From Tetracentron sinense (Eukaryota > Streptophyta > Magnoliopsida > Trochodendrales > Trochodendraceae): DNA of 64,000 nucleotides. How positions within the stretch are numbered: the first letter of the stretch is position 1; each line of letters opens with the position of its first letter. Under the pieces are notes generated by a model, which saw nothing but the letters and a program-made list of their open reading frames with translations, searched no databases and had not been told where the DNA came from. Where the stretch lies: contig CM026554.1 of NCBI GenBank assembly GCA_015143295.1, positions 50,094,627 to 50,158,626 of the forward strand, read 5' to 3'. Shown here one piece after another: positions 1-8,683 of the stretch. The position numbers and the translations under genes are program-made.

Positions 1-650
1 TGGTTCAGGCCATTTGATGTACGGTGAATTCGAGCTGAGCTTGGCAAGTTTGAGTTTTCTCGTGCTCAGCTTAAGCTTGATTCGAGCTTAAATATTTAGG
101 CTTGAGCTTGACTTGAACACGCTCGAGCTTGAGCTCGAACTTTATTCAAGTTGAACTAAGCTTGAGTTGGCTCAAGCTTAATTCATAAAATTATTCCGTC
201 TAGTTTTACATAATTTTAATAAAAGTGATTATTAATAAATCATAATATAAGATGCAGTAATAAATTAATACATTCATAAACAAAAATAAGATTTGAGGAT
301 AATCCTTTGATCCAAAGAGTAAAGCGTTAGATTAAAGTTTCTGTTTTTAACTTCATAACTTTTTTGTCATTAGAATCTCTTAAACTTATTCATTAAAATT
401 TATAATAAAAAAAGTTCAAAATTTTATTTTGTATATATATATATATCTATCGTGACGAGTTGAGCCTTAAACAAGCCAAGTTTTGAGCCGAGCCAAATCA
501 AACATGGTCTGGCTTGAGCTTAACTTGTTTAAACATTCGAACTCAAATAAAAGTTTGACTTGTTCGTTCGAGCCTGAAATGCTAGCTTGAGCTTGGTTCA
601 AACGAGCCGAATCAAGCCATCGAACTAACTTGGATTGATTGCAACTCTAA
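1..650. repeat. AGCTTGAG-rich foldback-like repeat, degenerate
   Basis: Both flanks (about 20-190 and 450-625) are dense in variants of AGCTTGAGCTTG, GAGCCGAGCC and CTCGAGCTTGAG in both orientations. An AT-rich core from 200 to 440 separates them. This composition suggests a decayed inverted-repeat (MITE-like) element. No target-site duplication was found and no coding capacity is visible. Confidence 0.4.
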
Positions 651-847
651 TTTGATGTGGATTCTAACAATCTTTTTTTTTTTAATCGCAAATACAATTA
701 GGTCGAACTTAGCAGTCACGGTTGGAGAACTTAGCATTATAAATTTAACTAAATTATGGATATATTAATCATCACAGCACAACTCATAAAAATTGATCTC
801 AGACCACTCGAGTTATAAATTAATCCATTGTACATATTTTTGGAAAT

Positions 848-978
848 GCTTTTGAGACTATCTTAAGGCTGAGACCGTGTTGACGAGCATGGGATATCAA
901 GTAAGGCCCACCATGTAAAAATTGGCCTACCCAAAATCTTGTGCTCAACCGCACGGTCTCGAAGCCGTTATCCCTAAG
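848..978. repeat. Short interspersed repeat, copy A
   Basis: The stretch starts GCTTTTGAGAC and contains GAGACCGTG near the left side and its inverse CACGGTCTC near the right side, so it can fold. A second, diverged copy with the same opening and the same internal CCATGT/GGCC blocks lies at 2912-3050. Family not recognised; no TSD found. Confidence 0.4.
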
Positions 979-1002
979 AAGGTCAGGTCCATAAATATAT
1001 AT

Positions 1003-1172
1003 AGAGCAATGCTACGTCCACTTTCCAGTCGTCTATTCTCCCGTTGCCTTTATTAATTTTAAACAAAAAACAAAACAAAAGTAATAAGACCCACAAAAAG
1101 TGTCATAATATTTTGTTTTCTTAAATAAAAGTAGGGGAGAGTGGACACCAAGAAGGAAAAAGTGGACATCTA
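1003..1172. mobile_element. Small MITE-like inverted repeat
   Basis: The left end GTCCACTTTCC...TTCTCCC is mirrored at the right end by GGGGAGAGTGGAC...AAAAAGTGGAC, giving imperfect terminal inverted repeats around a poly-A/T-rich core. No convincing TSD, so the boundaries are approximate. Confidence 0.35.
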
Positions 1173-1282
1173 TTTTGTTTTCTTATATGAATCTCACACT
1201 ACAACTCAAGAAATTTGATATAGCACACATACTGTCAGCAAGTCTCCAAAATGGTAAAAATGGTTCTATCAAAAGAAAAAGT

Positions 1283-2522
1283 GTAAATTACCACCCTGAG
1301 GTTTGGTCAAATTGCATAGACCTCCCCTCTCTAATTTCTAAAATAACTTTGCCCTCTCCTATCAGTTGGTCAATTTAACACCGATAAATGTATTTTTACT
1401 ATTTTGTCCCAGTTGTGAGTTAACACTTTGTTTCTTTTTACACGAAAAAATCATCTCCTCAACACACCTCACAAGTCTCAACAAGGCTCTCACCAGGGCC
1501 AAACTCAACCGTTCGGCCTCCTCCAATGTCGGCCACCGTCAACACCAGGTCAATGCCCGCGAGTGCCATGGTTCAGAGAGCACCAATGTATGAAAATATT
1601 TTAAGAGCATTTACCTATTTTGAGAACATGAGAAACCTAGAAGGAATCCAATTGCTTGAGAAGCACATTGATATCCGAAAGATAGCTAGAGACTAGAAAT
1701 TCAACAGATTGTAAAACTGCATCTGCGTCGTACTCCACAATCACTAGCCTCTAACCACGATCAAGGGCAAGACTTGGCTTCATGTCCTCCAAAGACATCT
1801 TTTTGAAATTATTGGAGCTTCGTGGCCCGAAAAAATATGCTTTGCACTAGCTTTACTTGAAGTGTCGCATTTTTGGTTTTAATGTATGGTTTAGCAGAGT
1901 GCAAATAATCATTGTGGCATCCATATTAGTAACTCACTTTAGTAAACCCAAGTGACTGTTAAGAGAAAATAACAATTGGAATTTTTTTTCTTTTAATGTT
2001 ATTGTCATTTCAGAAGTAATTTAGTTATTTTAAAATTTTTAAAACATGACATCATCAAAGCCTATCCACGCTAGTAACGACAAAATTAACAAAAGGGGGA
2101 ATTTGTCATTCACAATTAAAATACAGGAGAGGGTAGTGTTGATAGGAAGTGTGGAGCCTGCCTCGACTGAACATCTTACCTTTGTTCTCGAGGGGTATTT
2201 TGGTATTTTCTCATTTATTATGTATCCTAATACTATTAAGAATAGGTGTGGGCGGCTACTGAAAATTTTAGATCGCAACTTTGTAATTCCTTTTGCTCCA
2301 GAACATAGTGAAATCTCGGCGACTCTGTGACTGTACCTCAACTTGAGGAAACCACATAAATCTGGTGTTCTTGTGTGTTTTATTCTTGTTCTCTTTTTCG
2401 TCTAAATTTCGTGTCTCATAGATCCTGTTGTAGGGTTCATTCCCTAACAAGTGTTATTTTAGAAACCAAAGGAGAGGTCTCTATGATTTGACAAAACCTC
2501 AGGAGAGGTAACTATAATTTAC
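1283..2522. mobile_element. Non-autonomous DNA element with about 70-bp terminal inverted repeats
   Basis: The left end (GTAAATTA, then CCTGAGGTTTGGTCAAAT, GACCTC and TTTCTAAAATAAC) is repeated inverted at the right end (2451-2522) with good but imperfect identity. The interior, about 1.1 kb, has no recognisable transposase. Its right part resembles the end of a copia-type LTR. The long TIRs suggest a Mutator-like or otherwise unclassified TIR element. No clear TSD, so the superfamily is uncertain. Confidence 0.6.
2270..2465 (+). repeat. Possible Ty1/copia LTR 3' end remnant
   Basis: The run of blocks (AGTGAAATCTCGGCGACT, CTCAACTTGAGGAAACCAC, CTTGTGTGTTTT, ending CCCTAACAAGTGTTATTTTAG) has the layout of a plant copia LTR R-U5 end followed by a poor tRNA-Met-type primer site. 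There is no internal region or partner LTR. Tentative. Confidence 0.3.
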
Positions 2523-2542
2523 CTAAAGAAAAATTACTAAAA

Positions 2543-2740
2543 TGGGTTGGGGACAGTGGTTGTGGGCCTTTCCCCAAGTGGGAGGTCTTGGCTTCCCTTT
2601 CTCACTATTCCTTTGAGACCAATCCTGCATGGGTTTACCGGCCCGGACTTACATGGTGTGGTGGGTTGCGGGCTCACGACGCACCCTAGGGGATTGGTCT
2701 TGACCCAAAGGATTGGGGACACCCAAGTTCAGAAAAAAAT
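2543..2740 (+). mobile_element. tRNA-derived SINE
   Basis: The head has tRNA-like A-box and B-box features (AGTGGTTGTGGGCC and GGTCTTGGCTTCC), followed by a body with CCGGCCCGGACTTACATGG and CTCACGACGCACCCTAGG, ending in an A-rich tail. Flanking TTACTAAAA and TTAGTAAAA are a probable TSD with one mismatch. Non-coding retrotransposon that would depend on LINE machinery. Confidence 0.55.
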
Positions 2741-2911
2741 TTAGTAAAAAAGATAAAACAGTTTAAACTAAGGAAGATATTCTTTTTCTTTGCTTTTTAA
2801 TCGCTCTAAGGAAGATATTCTAACCAAACCCCAAGAAACACAGTAAACAGATTTCATTATTTCCAAAATAAGGAATGTCCTTGGCCTACATTCCATTTCC
2901 AATTGGATAAA

Positions 2912-3050
2912 GCTTTTGAGACCCTCTTAGGGCCGAGACCATCGAGACCGTGCTCAGAGAGCACGGGATTTTAGATGGCGCCTGCCATGTGAAATGGGCC
3001 CACCTGAAATCCAATACTCTCATGGCATCGTCTTGGTGTCCCCGACCCTA
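2912..3050. repeat. Short interspersed repeat, copy B
   Basis: Shares the opening GCTTTTGAGACC and the downstream order of GAGACC, CACGGGAT, CCATGT and GGCCCACC blocks with 848-978. Diverged; family unknown. The stretch from 3050 to 3700 that follows holds nothing I can identify. Confidence 0.4.
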
Positions 3051-3714
3051 ATGTCAATATACTATGCTGAGTTTTTAATTTAATTTTTTTATTTATTTTC
3101 AGTTTTCACCCTCTGCAAAAACCCAGTAGGAGACGTTTCATTAATGAGGTTCACAGTGCAACAGAAATGTACCATCTTGCCTCTGAAAACAGAGTAACTT
3201 CAGTCAAAAACTTTGAAACCTGGCTTGTTATAGAAACAACTTAACTAGTTATAGAAACAACTTAACTAAACGACCAACCAATGGAAAACCATTCCTGGGA
3301 AGCCCATGAGACTATGAGAGGAAGACTCATTTCAGTTACTTCCAAATCTCTGTAGCATCACTTTATCTATAGGTCCAACCGAAGTTCCCTCACTATTACC
3401 CTACTCTCGGACTGTACTTTCCATATCATTCATGGTGCATGCCTGCATGTCTGAAGACTGAACGTGCTAATGAGATTACTTTGGGTGTTTTGGTGTCTAC
3501 ATACCACCTGAGAATAGTTGGTCTCGATCGCTGTAGAATTTTGACTCATCTAATGGAATTTTGGGAAAATTAAGTCAATTAACATGTACATGATCTCTTG
3601 AGTACAGCTCTCTTATTTCTTTTCAAATACCTACAGTAATGCCTTGTTGTGTTATTATGTTCAACCTAAATAAAGAGAAAAATGGCAATGAAATTGCCAC
3701 TTTAGTCGCTAAAG

Positions 3715-3898
3715 GGTTTTTTTTTTTTTGGTATGAAATACACAGTTAGGCCGCAACCCCGGTTAGCAAGTCAGTATTTATTCTATGTTAAAGGCGGGTA
3801 GAGAGTGCAACCCACTCTCACCCTCTTGGGAATTCAACCCGGAACCTCCTTCCTAAGGAAGGGATACACCTACCATTGGACTATTCTCAAGGTATGTA
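3715..3898 (-). mobile_element. tRNA-derived SINE with TSD
   Basis: On the minus strand this reads as a tRNA-like head (TCCAATGGTAGGTGTATCCC as A-box region, GTTGAATTCCC as B-box), a GAGAGTGGGTTGCACTCTCT hairpin, and a poly-A tail seen as a T-run at 3717-3729. It is bracketed by CTTTAGTCGCTAAAG (3700-3714) and CTTTAGTCACTAAAG (3899-3913), a 15-bp TSD with one mismatch. The same family occurs at 19227-19408. Confidence 0.75.
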
Positions 3899-4304
3899 CT
3901 TTAGTCACTAAAGTTGATAACATTTACCGCCCATTTTGTATTAATTAATATTTTAAGGTAAAAAGTGTTTGACCTGATCTACAATATGGAAAATAATCAC
4001 CAAAGTTGGTGATGCAAGGAAGAGCATCTCGGCTCCTCTTTTCTTGTCACGTGTCCTCCTTTTAACTTTCTTTAACTGTTGTTAAAATTCACTCACCCCT
4101 AAAATTCACCTTATTAGAGAATATAAAGAAATATTGTAATAAGGAGAGAGATATATTCTATCATTCGACTGTATCTCATCATAATATTAGATTAGTATAA
4201 ATCAAGAATAGTTAGGTATGATTAGATTAATTTGATTTATTTTTCATAAAGTTTATCTTGTTACCTGTATATAACTACTTAAGGTCATTGTAAATAATCC
4301 ACCA

Positions 4305-4475
4305 TATCAAGAGGGTTTTACGTGGATATCCTAAGCCTTAAAGACTGAGACTAGTCCCTCGTGATCTATAGAGAATACCTCCATCCCATACAACCAATAT
4401 TGAGGGGAGCCCAGGAATCAACCTCTGAGTTTACAGGTCGTCCTTCGCACACTGAGCTACATCCCAGGGGTTTGT
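4305..4475 (-). mobile_element. Probable second-family tRNA-like SINE remnant
   Basis: The minus strand contains GGGATGTAGCTCAGTGTGCG and, about 35 nt later, AGGTTGATTCCTGGGCTCC, spaced like a tRNA D-arm and T-arm. No CCA-adjacent acceptor stem pairs across it, so a SINE head is likelier than a tRNA gene. TSD not found. From 4480 to 5030 I see only AT-rich spacer. Confidence 0.4.
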
Positions 4476-5035
4476 CAACAGAGTTTCTAATGATGGATAA
4501 TATGCAAATATAAACGTATTAATGTTAACTTCCTCATATCTTTATCTTTCGATCACTAACGAAGTTCTACTGTTTTGAGTTTTGGGTGTTGTTTTGAGAG
4601 CTCCAAGAAACGATGTGAATTAGTTGTGAGTTAAGGCATTGCTGGGGAAAGGGAAGGGGAAAGAGAGATCTCTAACAACCATACGTGATAGACAAGGACA
4701 AGTGATTATTTGGTCGCCTAACTTTTCAGATCATCCAAAGAAAGGAAAGAGAGTGTTGACAGTTATAATATGTAAATGAGACTATATTGCTCACATCAGG
4801 CAATCGGGCCAAATCAAGGGACCCCCTCACCTTGCACGTGGGAGCTATCTCTATAGAATTGGTGTACTGAATCAAACCTCCGATCTTCTCTTACTCTCCC
4901 AATGCCTTTTGTCTTGAGAAACTCCCATTCTGTTAAACCCAGTCCATACGTGTGAAAATTGTTGATTTTTGTTGCCTTAGTTTCTTGTCTTGTTGTAGGG
5001 GTTTACAGCAGATTAAACTTATATATATACACACC

Positions 5036-5110
5036 ATGGGCTTGTCCTAGTGGTTGTGTATCTCCCATTGGCGGGGGTGGGGTGTTTGGCGGACCCCTAC
5101 CGGGGATATA
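5036..5110 (+). mobile_element. Truncated SINE head
   Basis: ATGGGCTTGTCCTAGTGGTT and the following TGTATCTCCC resemble the head of the SINE family at 3715 and 19227, but the tail is missing. A similar head is at 19984. Low-confidence fragment. Confidence 0.35.
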
Positions 5111-5122
5111 AAACCAAAACGC

Positions 5123-5296
5123 TTAAAGATGAGCATCACATTCTAAAGTTAAATAAACCTGATTTATCCGTCCTAATAATTTCTTTCGACATAACCGGTA
5201 ACTCATTTGTGCTCTTGAAAATTTTGTTAGAAGAAGAATTACAAGCTTCTTTAGCCAAGAAATATGCACCTTGATTATTTTCTCTAAAAACATGAT
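5123..5296 (-). pseudogene. LINE RNase H (RVT_3-type) C-terminal half, split by the Tat element
   Basis: Minus-strand translation ends with the signature of plant LINE RNase H C-termini: VFRENNQGAYFLAKEA, i.e. the HxxREaNxxADxLAK motif with AD changed to AY. It is the continuation of the RNase H half at 17113-17470: the two halves join in order across Tat element 1, whose 5-bp duplication ATGAT falls at the junction. The domain would cleave RNA in RNA/DNA hybrids during LINE reverse transcription. It is inactive here because the 11.8-kb insertion interrupts it. Confidence 0.7.
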
Positions 5297-5434
5297 TGTA
5301 ACGGATAAAATTCGTAAAATCAACCCAGCATTGGAAGACGAGCTCGTTTTTTGTCGTTTTGTTCACGAAAGTGACACGTGGACACGAGTTGGGGTCACGT
5401 GCTTAAAATATAGGAGTCACACGTTATCTGATAT

Positions 5435-5612
5435 ACAACGATCCCGTTGTGCGTATTACGACGTCTTTGTTCTCATGCAGAACAATGTTTCCGTTGTGGC
5501 TTTGACAACGTGCTCGTTGTCTAAAGCACAACGTGAACGTTGTGCTCTTGACAACGTCGTTGTCGTTACGCGAACAACGAGTCCGTTGTCTCACCGACAA
5601 TGATGTCGTGCT
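5435..5612. repeat. 23-bp-period array of ACAACG-N4-CGTTGT dyads
   Basis: Sixteen-bp palindromes of the form ACAACG NNNN CGTTGT start at 5435, 5482, 5505, 5528, 5551, 5574 and 5597. A degenerate unit sits at about 5459. Spacing is 23 bp (16-bp dyad plus 7-bp linker such as GGCTTTG, CTAAAGC or CTCACCG) after the first two units. The four-base loop sequence varies while the arms stay nearly constant. Equivalent arrays lie at 16351-16528, 47764-47941, 58600-58777 and, in the solo LTR, 24083-24190. The U3 position suggests protein binding; the binder is unknown. Confidence 0.9.
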
Positions 5613-5932
5613 GTGTTTTGAGGCATCTACGCCGTAACCGAGCTTGGGTCAACAACGAGACCGACTCGTAGGAGGAAGTGATCAGGAGGCGATCCATAAT
5701 TCCGACAGGCGTGCCGAACGTGCCGTTTCGTGCCGAAAGCATTGTCTTGGCATTTAATGCTGGTCACTTCTGCGTACCGTCCGATCCCGTCCGATTGGAC
5801 TTATAGGAGGCTCTCACGTGTAATGCAACCGGCGGCAGATATGTGTAAGATATTTGGCGATGAGTGCAAAGACACGTGGTGTGGACACCTATGGCCATCC
5901 ATGGTCATCGATGGTCATACCAACCCTTGCCC

Positions 5933-5940
5933 TATAAAAA
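5933..5940 (+). promoter_or_regulatory. TATA box of the sense LTR promoter, element 1
   Basis: TATAAAAA preceded by CCTTGCCC sits about 320 bp after the dyad array and about 260 bp before the LTR end, the expected place for the U3/R boundary. The 3' LTR has the same box at 16849-16856. Element 2 has TATAAATA at 48261 and 59097. Confidence 0.75.
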
Positions 5941-6199
5941 CCCCGTGATTTTTAGTGCACAGGACACTTGTTCATTAACCCAGATCCGAGATTAAGTGTT
6001 CAGTGCTTTCAGTGCCTTGCGTATTTTTCAGTGTTTGTTCTTGTGTTTACTGTTCATCATCTTCTACCCCTACTGACTTTACCATCGGAGTACAGGTCAG
6101 GGTGCCACACCCTCCGCTCCATCCTTCTACCAGTAAACTAGAACGTGGAAGAAGCTGCTGCTGACGCGTGTCCTTCCGGTATTTTTCCCCTCACAAAAT

Positions 6200-6208
6200 T
6201 GGCGCCGT
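6200..6208 (+). promoter_or_regulatory. Primer-binding site, tRNA-Asp-like
   Basis: Four bases after the LTR end comes TGGCGCCGT, complementary to the 3' end of plant tRNA-Asp (which ends ACGGCGCCA). The following CTGTGGG matches that tRNA only partly. Minus-strand DNA synthesis would start here. Confidence 0.75.
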
Positions 6209-6256
6209 CTGTGGGAAATAATAAACGGACCCCCCCCCCCTTTGCTCTCTGTGATC

Positions 6257-8677
6257 ATGGCTGATCAGTCAGTAGTGTTTGGGCATGAGGATCAAACCCC
6301 TCACGCCAGTTCTTTCATACCTTCTGTCGTGCATATTCCTAGAGCCAGTCCTTCGTCTGGGCAACCAGAAAGGACCGTGTCTCCTCCTACTGAGCTCTCT
6401 GTTTCAGATCGCATCTTGGTGATGCTGCAACTGCAGCAGTCTGCTCTGGATCAAATCACCAGGCAGCAGCAAGTGATGCAGGCAAGGCTGGAGGCATTCG
6501 AGCATAGCAGGCTCGAGGTGGACGATGTGCCACTGCAGAGGCCTTCCTTGAGACGTCAGTTTGACTTCTCTTCTTCTCCTTCTGCCCCAGAGAACCGTGA
6601 AACCAGGTTTGTGCTTCTTCCTACTGAAGGGGATGTAAGGCAGCTTCCGGTTCGGGCAGAGCAGAGCATCCCTTCGGATCGTGTGGATTTCAGAGAAGGA
6701 GCAGGAAGAGAAGACCTGAGAGTGGGTACTGGAGGCGCAGACACCCAGAAGACTTGGGTAACAGCCAAGGAGGTGGAGGCTTTAATCGGTGCTCGTGTTA
6801 AGAGCATGAAGGGAGGGATTCCTGACCACTTTGCTCAGTCAGCAAAGGATAACGTTGAGAACTCTTCTTTCACGGATGCCATCAACCAGTCCTATACTTC
6901 TTCCAAGTTCATAACTCTGATCTTCCCCATGTACACTGGAAAGACGGACCCGGAGGAGCATTTGTTTGACTTCAAACACGCGATGGCTGTTCGCAACCCA
7001 GATGATGATCTGTATTGTAAGGCTTTCCCCAACAGCCTGTCTGGGGCAGCATCGAAGTGGTTTCAGAACTTGCCTCCTGGTTCCATTAGCAACTTCTCGG
7101 AGCTCAGGTCGGCCTTTATTGATCGCTTCATCATCAATAAGTCGAAGAAGGCAGGTGCAGATACTCTCTTCTCTTTGAAGATGAAGCCGGCCGAATCCTT
7201 GAAGGACTTCATTTCGCGTTTCACCGATGAAGTCCACAACATTGACAAGGTTGACGAACCGAGCTGCATCGCTGCTTTCAAGAATGCTATCCCCAAGCAT
7301 TCCGAGCTCTACAAGTCCTTAGCTCTTGACTATCCTGTCAAGATGGACGAGTTGATGGTACGTGTCACCAAGTACGGGAGGTACGAGGAGGACGTATCCG
7401 TCGTGTCAGTGCCGAAGCTCAGAGCGAGAGGGGTGGATGTCGTGGAGAGGACACACCGATCATCGAAGAGGAAGGAGAAGAAGCAGAGGTACGAGTCTTC
7501 ATCATCTGAGGGCTCGCCACCAAGGAAGCAGAGGGAGAAAGTTGTGTATGTGACCCAGCGGGATCAGCCGGATCGGCGCCCGCTGGAAAGAAATTTTAAC
7601 CAACATCAGAGTAGGACGGAGAGGCGTCCTAATGATCAGCAGGCGAGGCAGCAGTATCAGCCACGCCAAGTGCAGCCTCAAGTACGGCACGAGAGAGGCG
7701 TGCAGCCTAATGAGAGGCGATCTTTTGCAGATCAAACACCGCGCATCAACTTCATAGTCAGCCCGGCGACCATCATGAGATCAATGGAGGATCAGCCATA
7801 CTTTGAGTGGCCGGCGAGGGCGGTGCAGGATATTACATCGGGACCACGGGTGCATGAGTATTGTCACTATCATAAGTGCCGTGGTCATCTCACCAACCGA
7901 TGTCGTATTCTGAGGGAATACTTGGAGAGGCTTGTTCAGGAGGGGTACTTGGGAGAGTATCTTGCTTCTGACAACGGCGGTGGGGAGCGCACCAGGGAGC
8001 CGGTGTCCCAATCTCGTGGAGGAGAACCCGCCAATAATCCCAGTACCAATGGAGGAGCTTCCTTGGGCACGATCAATGTCATTTGCCGCGTGCAAACGCC
8101 GGAAACTGATGTGAAGAGGAACTTCAGGGCGAAGACCAGGAAGCTGTCTCATGAGGCTGCAGTGTGCCAGGTGCAAGTGCCCAGCAGAAGCGTTGAGCAG
8201 GCACTCACCTTCACTGATCGTGATCTGGCAGGAGTGATCCGACCTCACTATGATGCTCTTGTTCTCACCATGAGAATAGGAGATTTCGACATCAAGAGAG
8301 TGCTCGTGGATTCCGGGAGCGGAGCAGACATCTTGTACCTTCATGCTTTCACTCAGATGAAGCTGGATCCTTCCGTCCTCATCCCTGCTCAGACTCCCCT
8401 GTTCGGATTTGATGGCAGCTCGATGAAGCCTGTAGGCGACGTTGTCTTGCCCGTTGTGGCTGGACCCGTTGTCCTTCAGACCAGGTTTTCCGTCCTGGAC
8501 GCGCCATCACCGTACAATGCCATCTTGGGTCGTTGGTGGACCCATGAGATGAAGGCTGTTCCGTCCTCGTACTACCAGGTGTTGAAGTATCCAACGCAGG
8601 ACGGGCCTCAGGATATCCGAGGTGATCAGTTGGCATCGCAGAAGTGCGATTTTCCTGCTTCCGTTGTTCCCTCATAG
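6257..8677 (+). CDS. gag-pro: Gag-protease polyprotein, element 1
   Basis: An open 806-codon frame. I start at the ATG at 6257 (context GATCATGG), the first in frame, shared with element 2 at 48680. Residues about 218-365 are a retrotransposon Gag capsid domain, recognisable by YTGKTDPEEHLFDF and GAASKWFQNLP. A basic, Gln/Arg-rich stretch follows. Residues about 534-549 hold a CCHC-type knuckle variant, CHYHKCRGHLTNRC. An aspartic protease with DSGSGAD as its active site begins near residue 684. Gag would form the cytoplasmic particle and the protease would cut the polyprotein. The frame ends in TAG, after which pol continues in the same frame. No breaks seen. Confidence 0.93.
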   Translation: MADQSVVFGHEDQTPHASSFIPSVVHIPRASPSSGQPERTVSPPTELSVSDRILVMLQLQQSALDQITRQQQVMQARLEAFEHSRLEVDDVPLQRPSLRRQFDFSSSPSAPENRETRFVLLPTEGDVRQLPVRAEQSIPSDRVDFREGAGREDLRVGTGGADTQKTWVTAKEVEALIGARVKSMKGGIPDHFAQSAKDNVENSSFTDAINQSYTSSKFITLIFPMYTGKTDPEEHLFDFKHAMAVRNPDDDLYCKAFPNSLSGAASKWFQNLPPGSISNFSELRSAFIDRFIINKSKKAGADTLFSLKMKPAESLKDFISRFTDEVHNIDKVDEPSCIAAFKNAIPKHSELYKSLALDYPVKMDELMVRVTKYGRYEEDVSVVSVPKLRARGVDVVERTHRSSKRKEKKQRYESSSSEGSPPRKQREKVVYVTQRDQPDRRPLERNFNQHQSRTERRPNDQQARQQYQPRQVQPQVRHERGVQPNERRSFADQTPRINFIVSPATIMRSMEDQPYFEWPARAVQDITSGPRVHEYCHYHKCRGHLTNRCRILREYLERLVQEGYLGEYLASDNGGGERTREPVSQSRGGEPANNPSTNGGASLGTINVICRVQTPETDVKRNFRAKTRKLSHEAAVCQVQVPSRSVEQALTFTDRDLAGVIRPHYDALVLTMRIGDFDIKRVLVDSGSGADILYLHAFTQMKLDPSVLIPAQTPLFGFDGSSMKPVGDVVLPVVAGPVVLQTRFSVLDAPSPYNAILGRWWTHEMKAVPSSYYQVLKYPTQDGPQDIRGDQLASQKCDFPASVVPS

Positions 8678-8683
8678 CAGTTA
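8675..8683 (+). promoter_or_regulatory. Candidate stop-codon readthrough signal between gag-pro and pol
   Basis: The gag-pro stop and its 3' context read TAG CAG TTA, matching the UAG-CAR-YYA context known from tobamovirus leaky stops. Pol continues in the same frame immediately after, and the first in-frame ATG is about 70 codons further on, inside conserved sequence. Element 2 has TAG CAA TTA at the same place. Alternatives are a small intron or a coincidental stop. Function is inferred, not shown. Confidence 0.65.

Larger units (their letters stand above)
5297..6195 (+). repeat. 5' LTR of element 1
   Basis: An 899-bp direct repeat of 16213-17112, starting TGTAACGGATAAAATTCG and ending TTTCCCCTCACA. 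It contains G-box-like CACGTG/ACACGTGG sites near 5370-5400, the dyad array at 5435-5612, a TATA box at 5933-5940 and a short R-U5 before the primer site. Confidence 0.95.

Noticed and set aside
4420..4475. tRNA gene on the minus strand
   Set aside because: A-box and B-box-like blocks are present but the acceptor stem does not pair and the sequence continues as a SINE-like body.
5435..5612. Regular repeat with unique spacers resembling a CRISPR array
   Set aside because: The repeats are palindromic 16-mers with 7-bp linkers inside a plant LTR. There are no spacers of CRISPR length and no cas genes; the genome is eukaryotic.
7781..8344. 187-codon minus-strand frame under gag-protease
   Set aside because: Shadow of the gag-protease coding strand; no independent signal.
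8675..8677. UAG as an ordinary disabling mutation
   Set aside because: Present at the same place in both elements with the CAR-YYA context kept and a continuous downstream frame, unlike the other stops, which are private to one copy.
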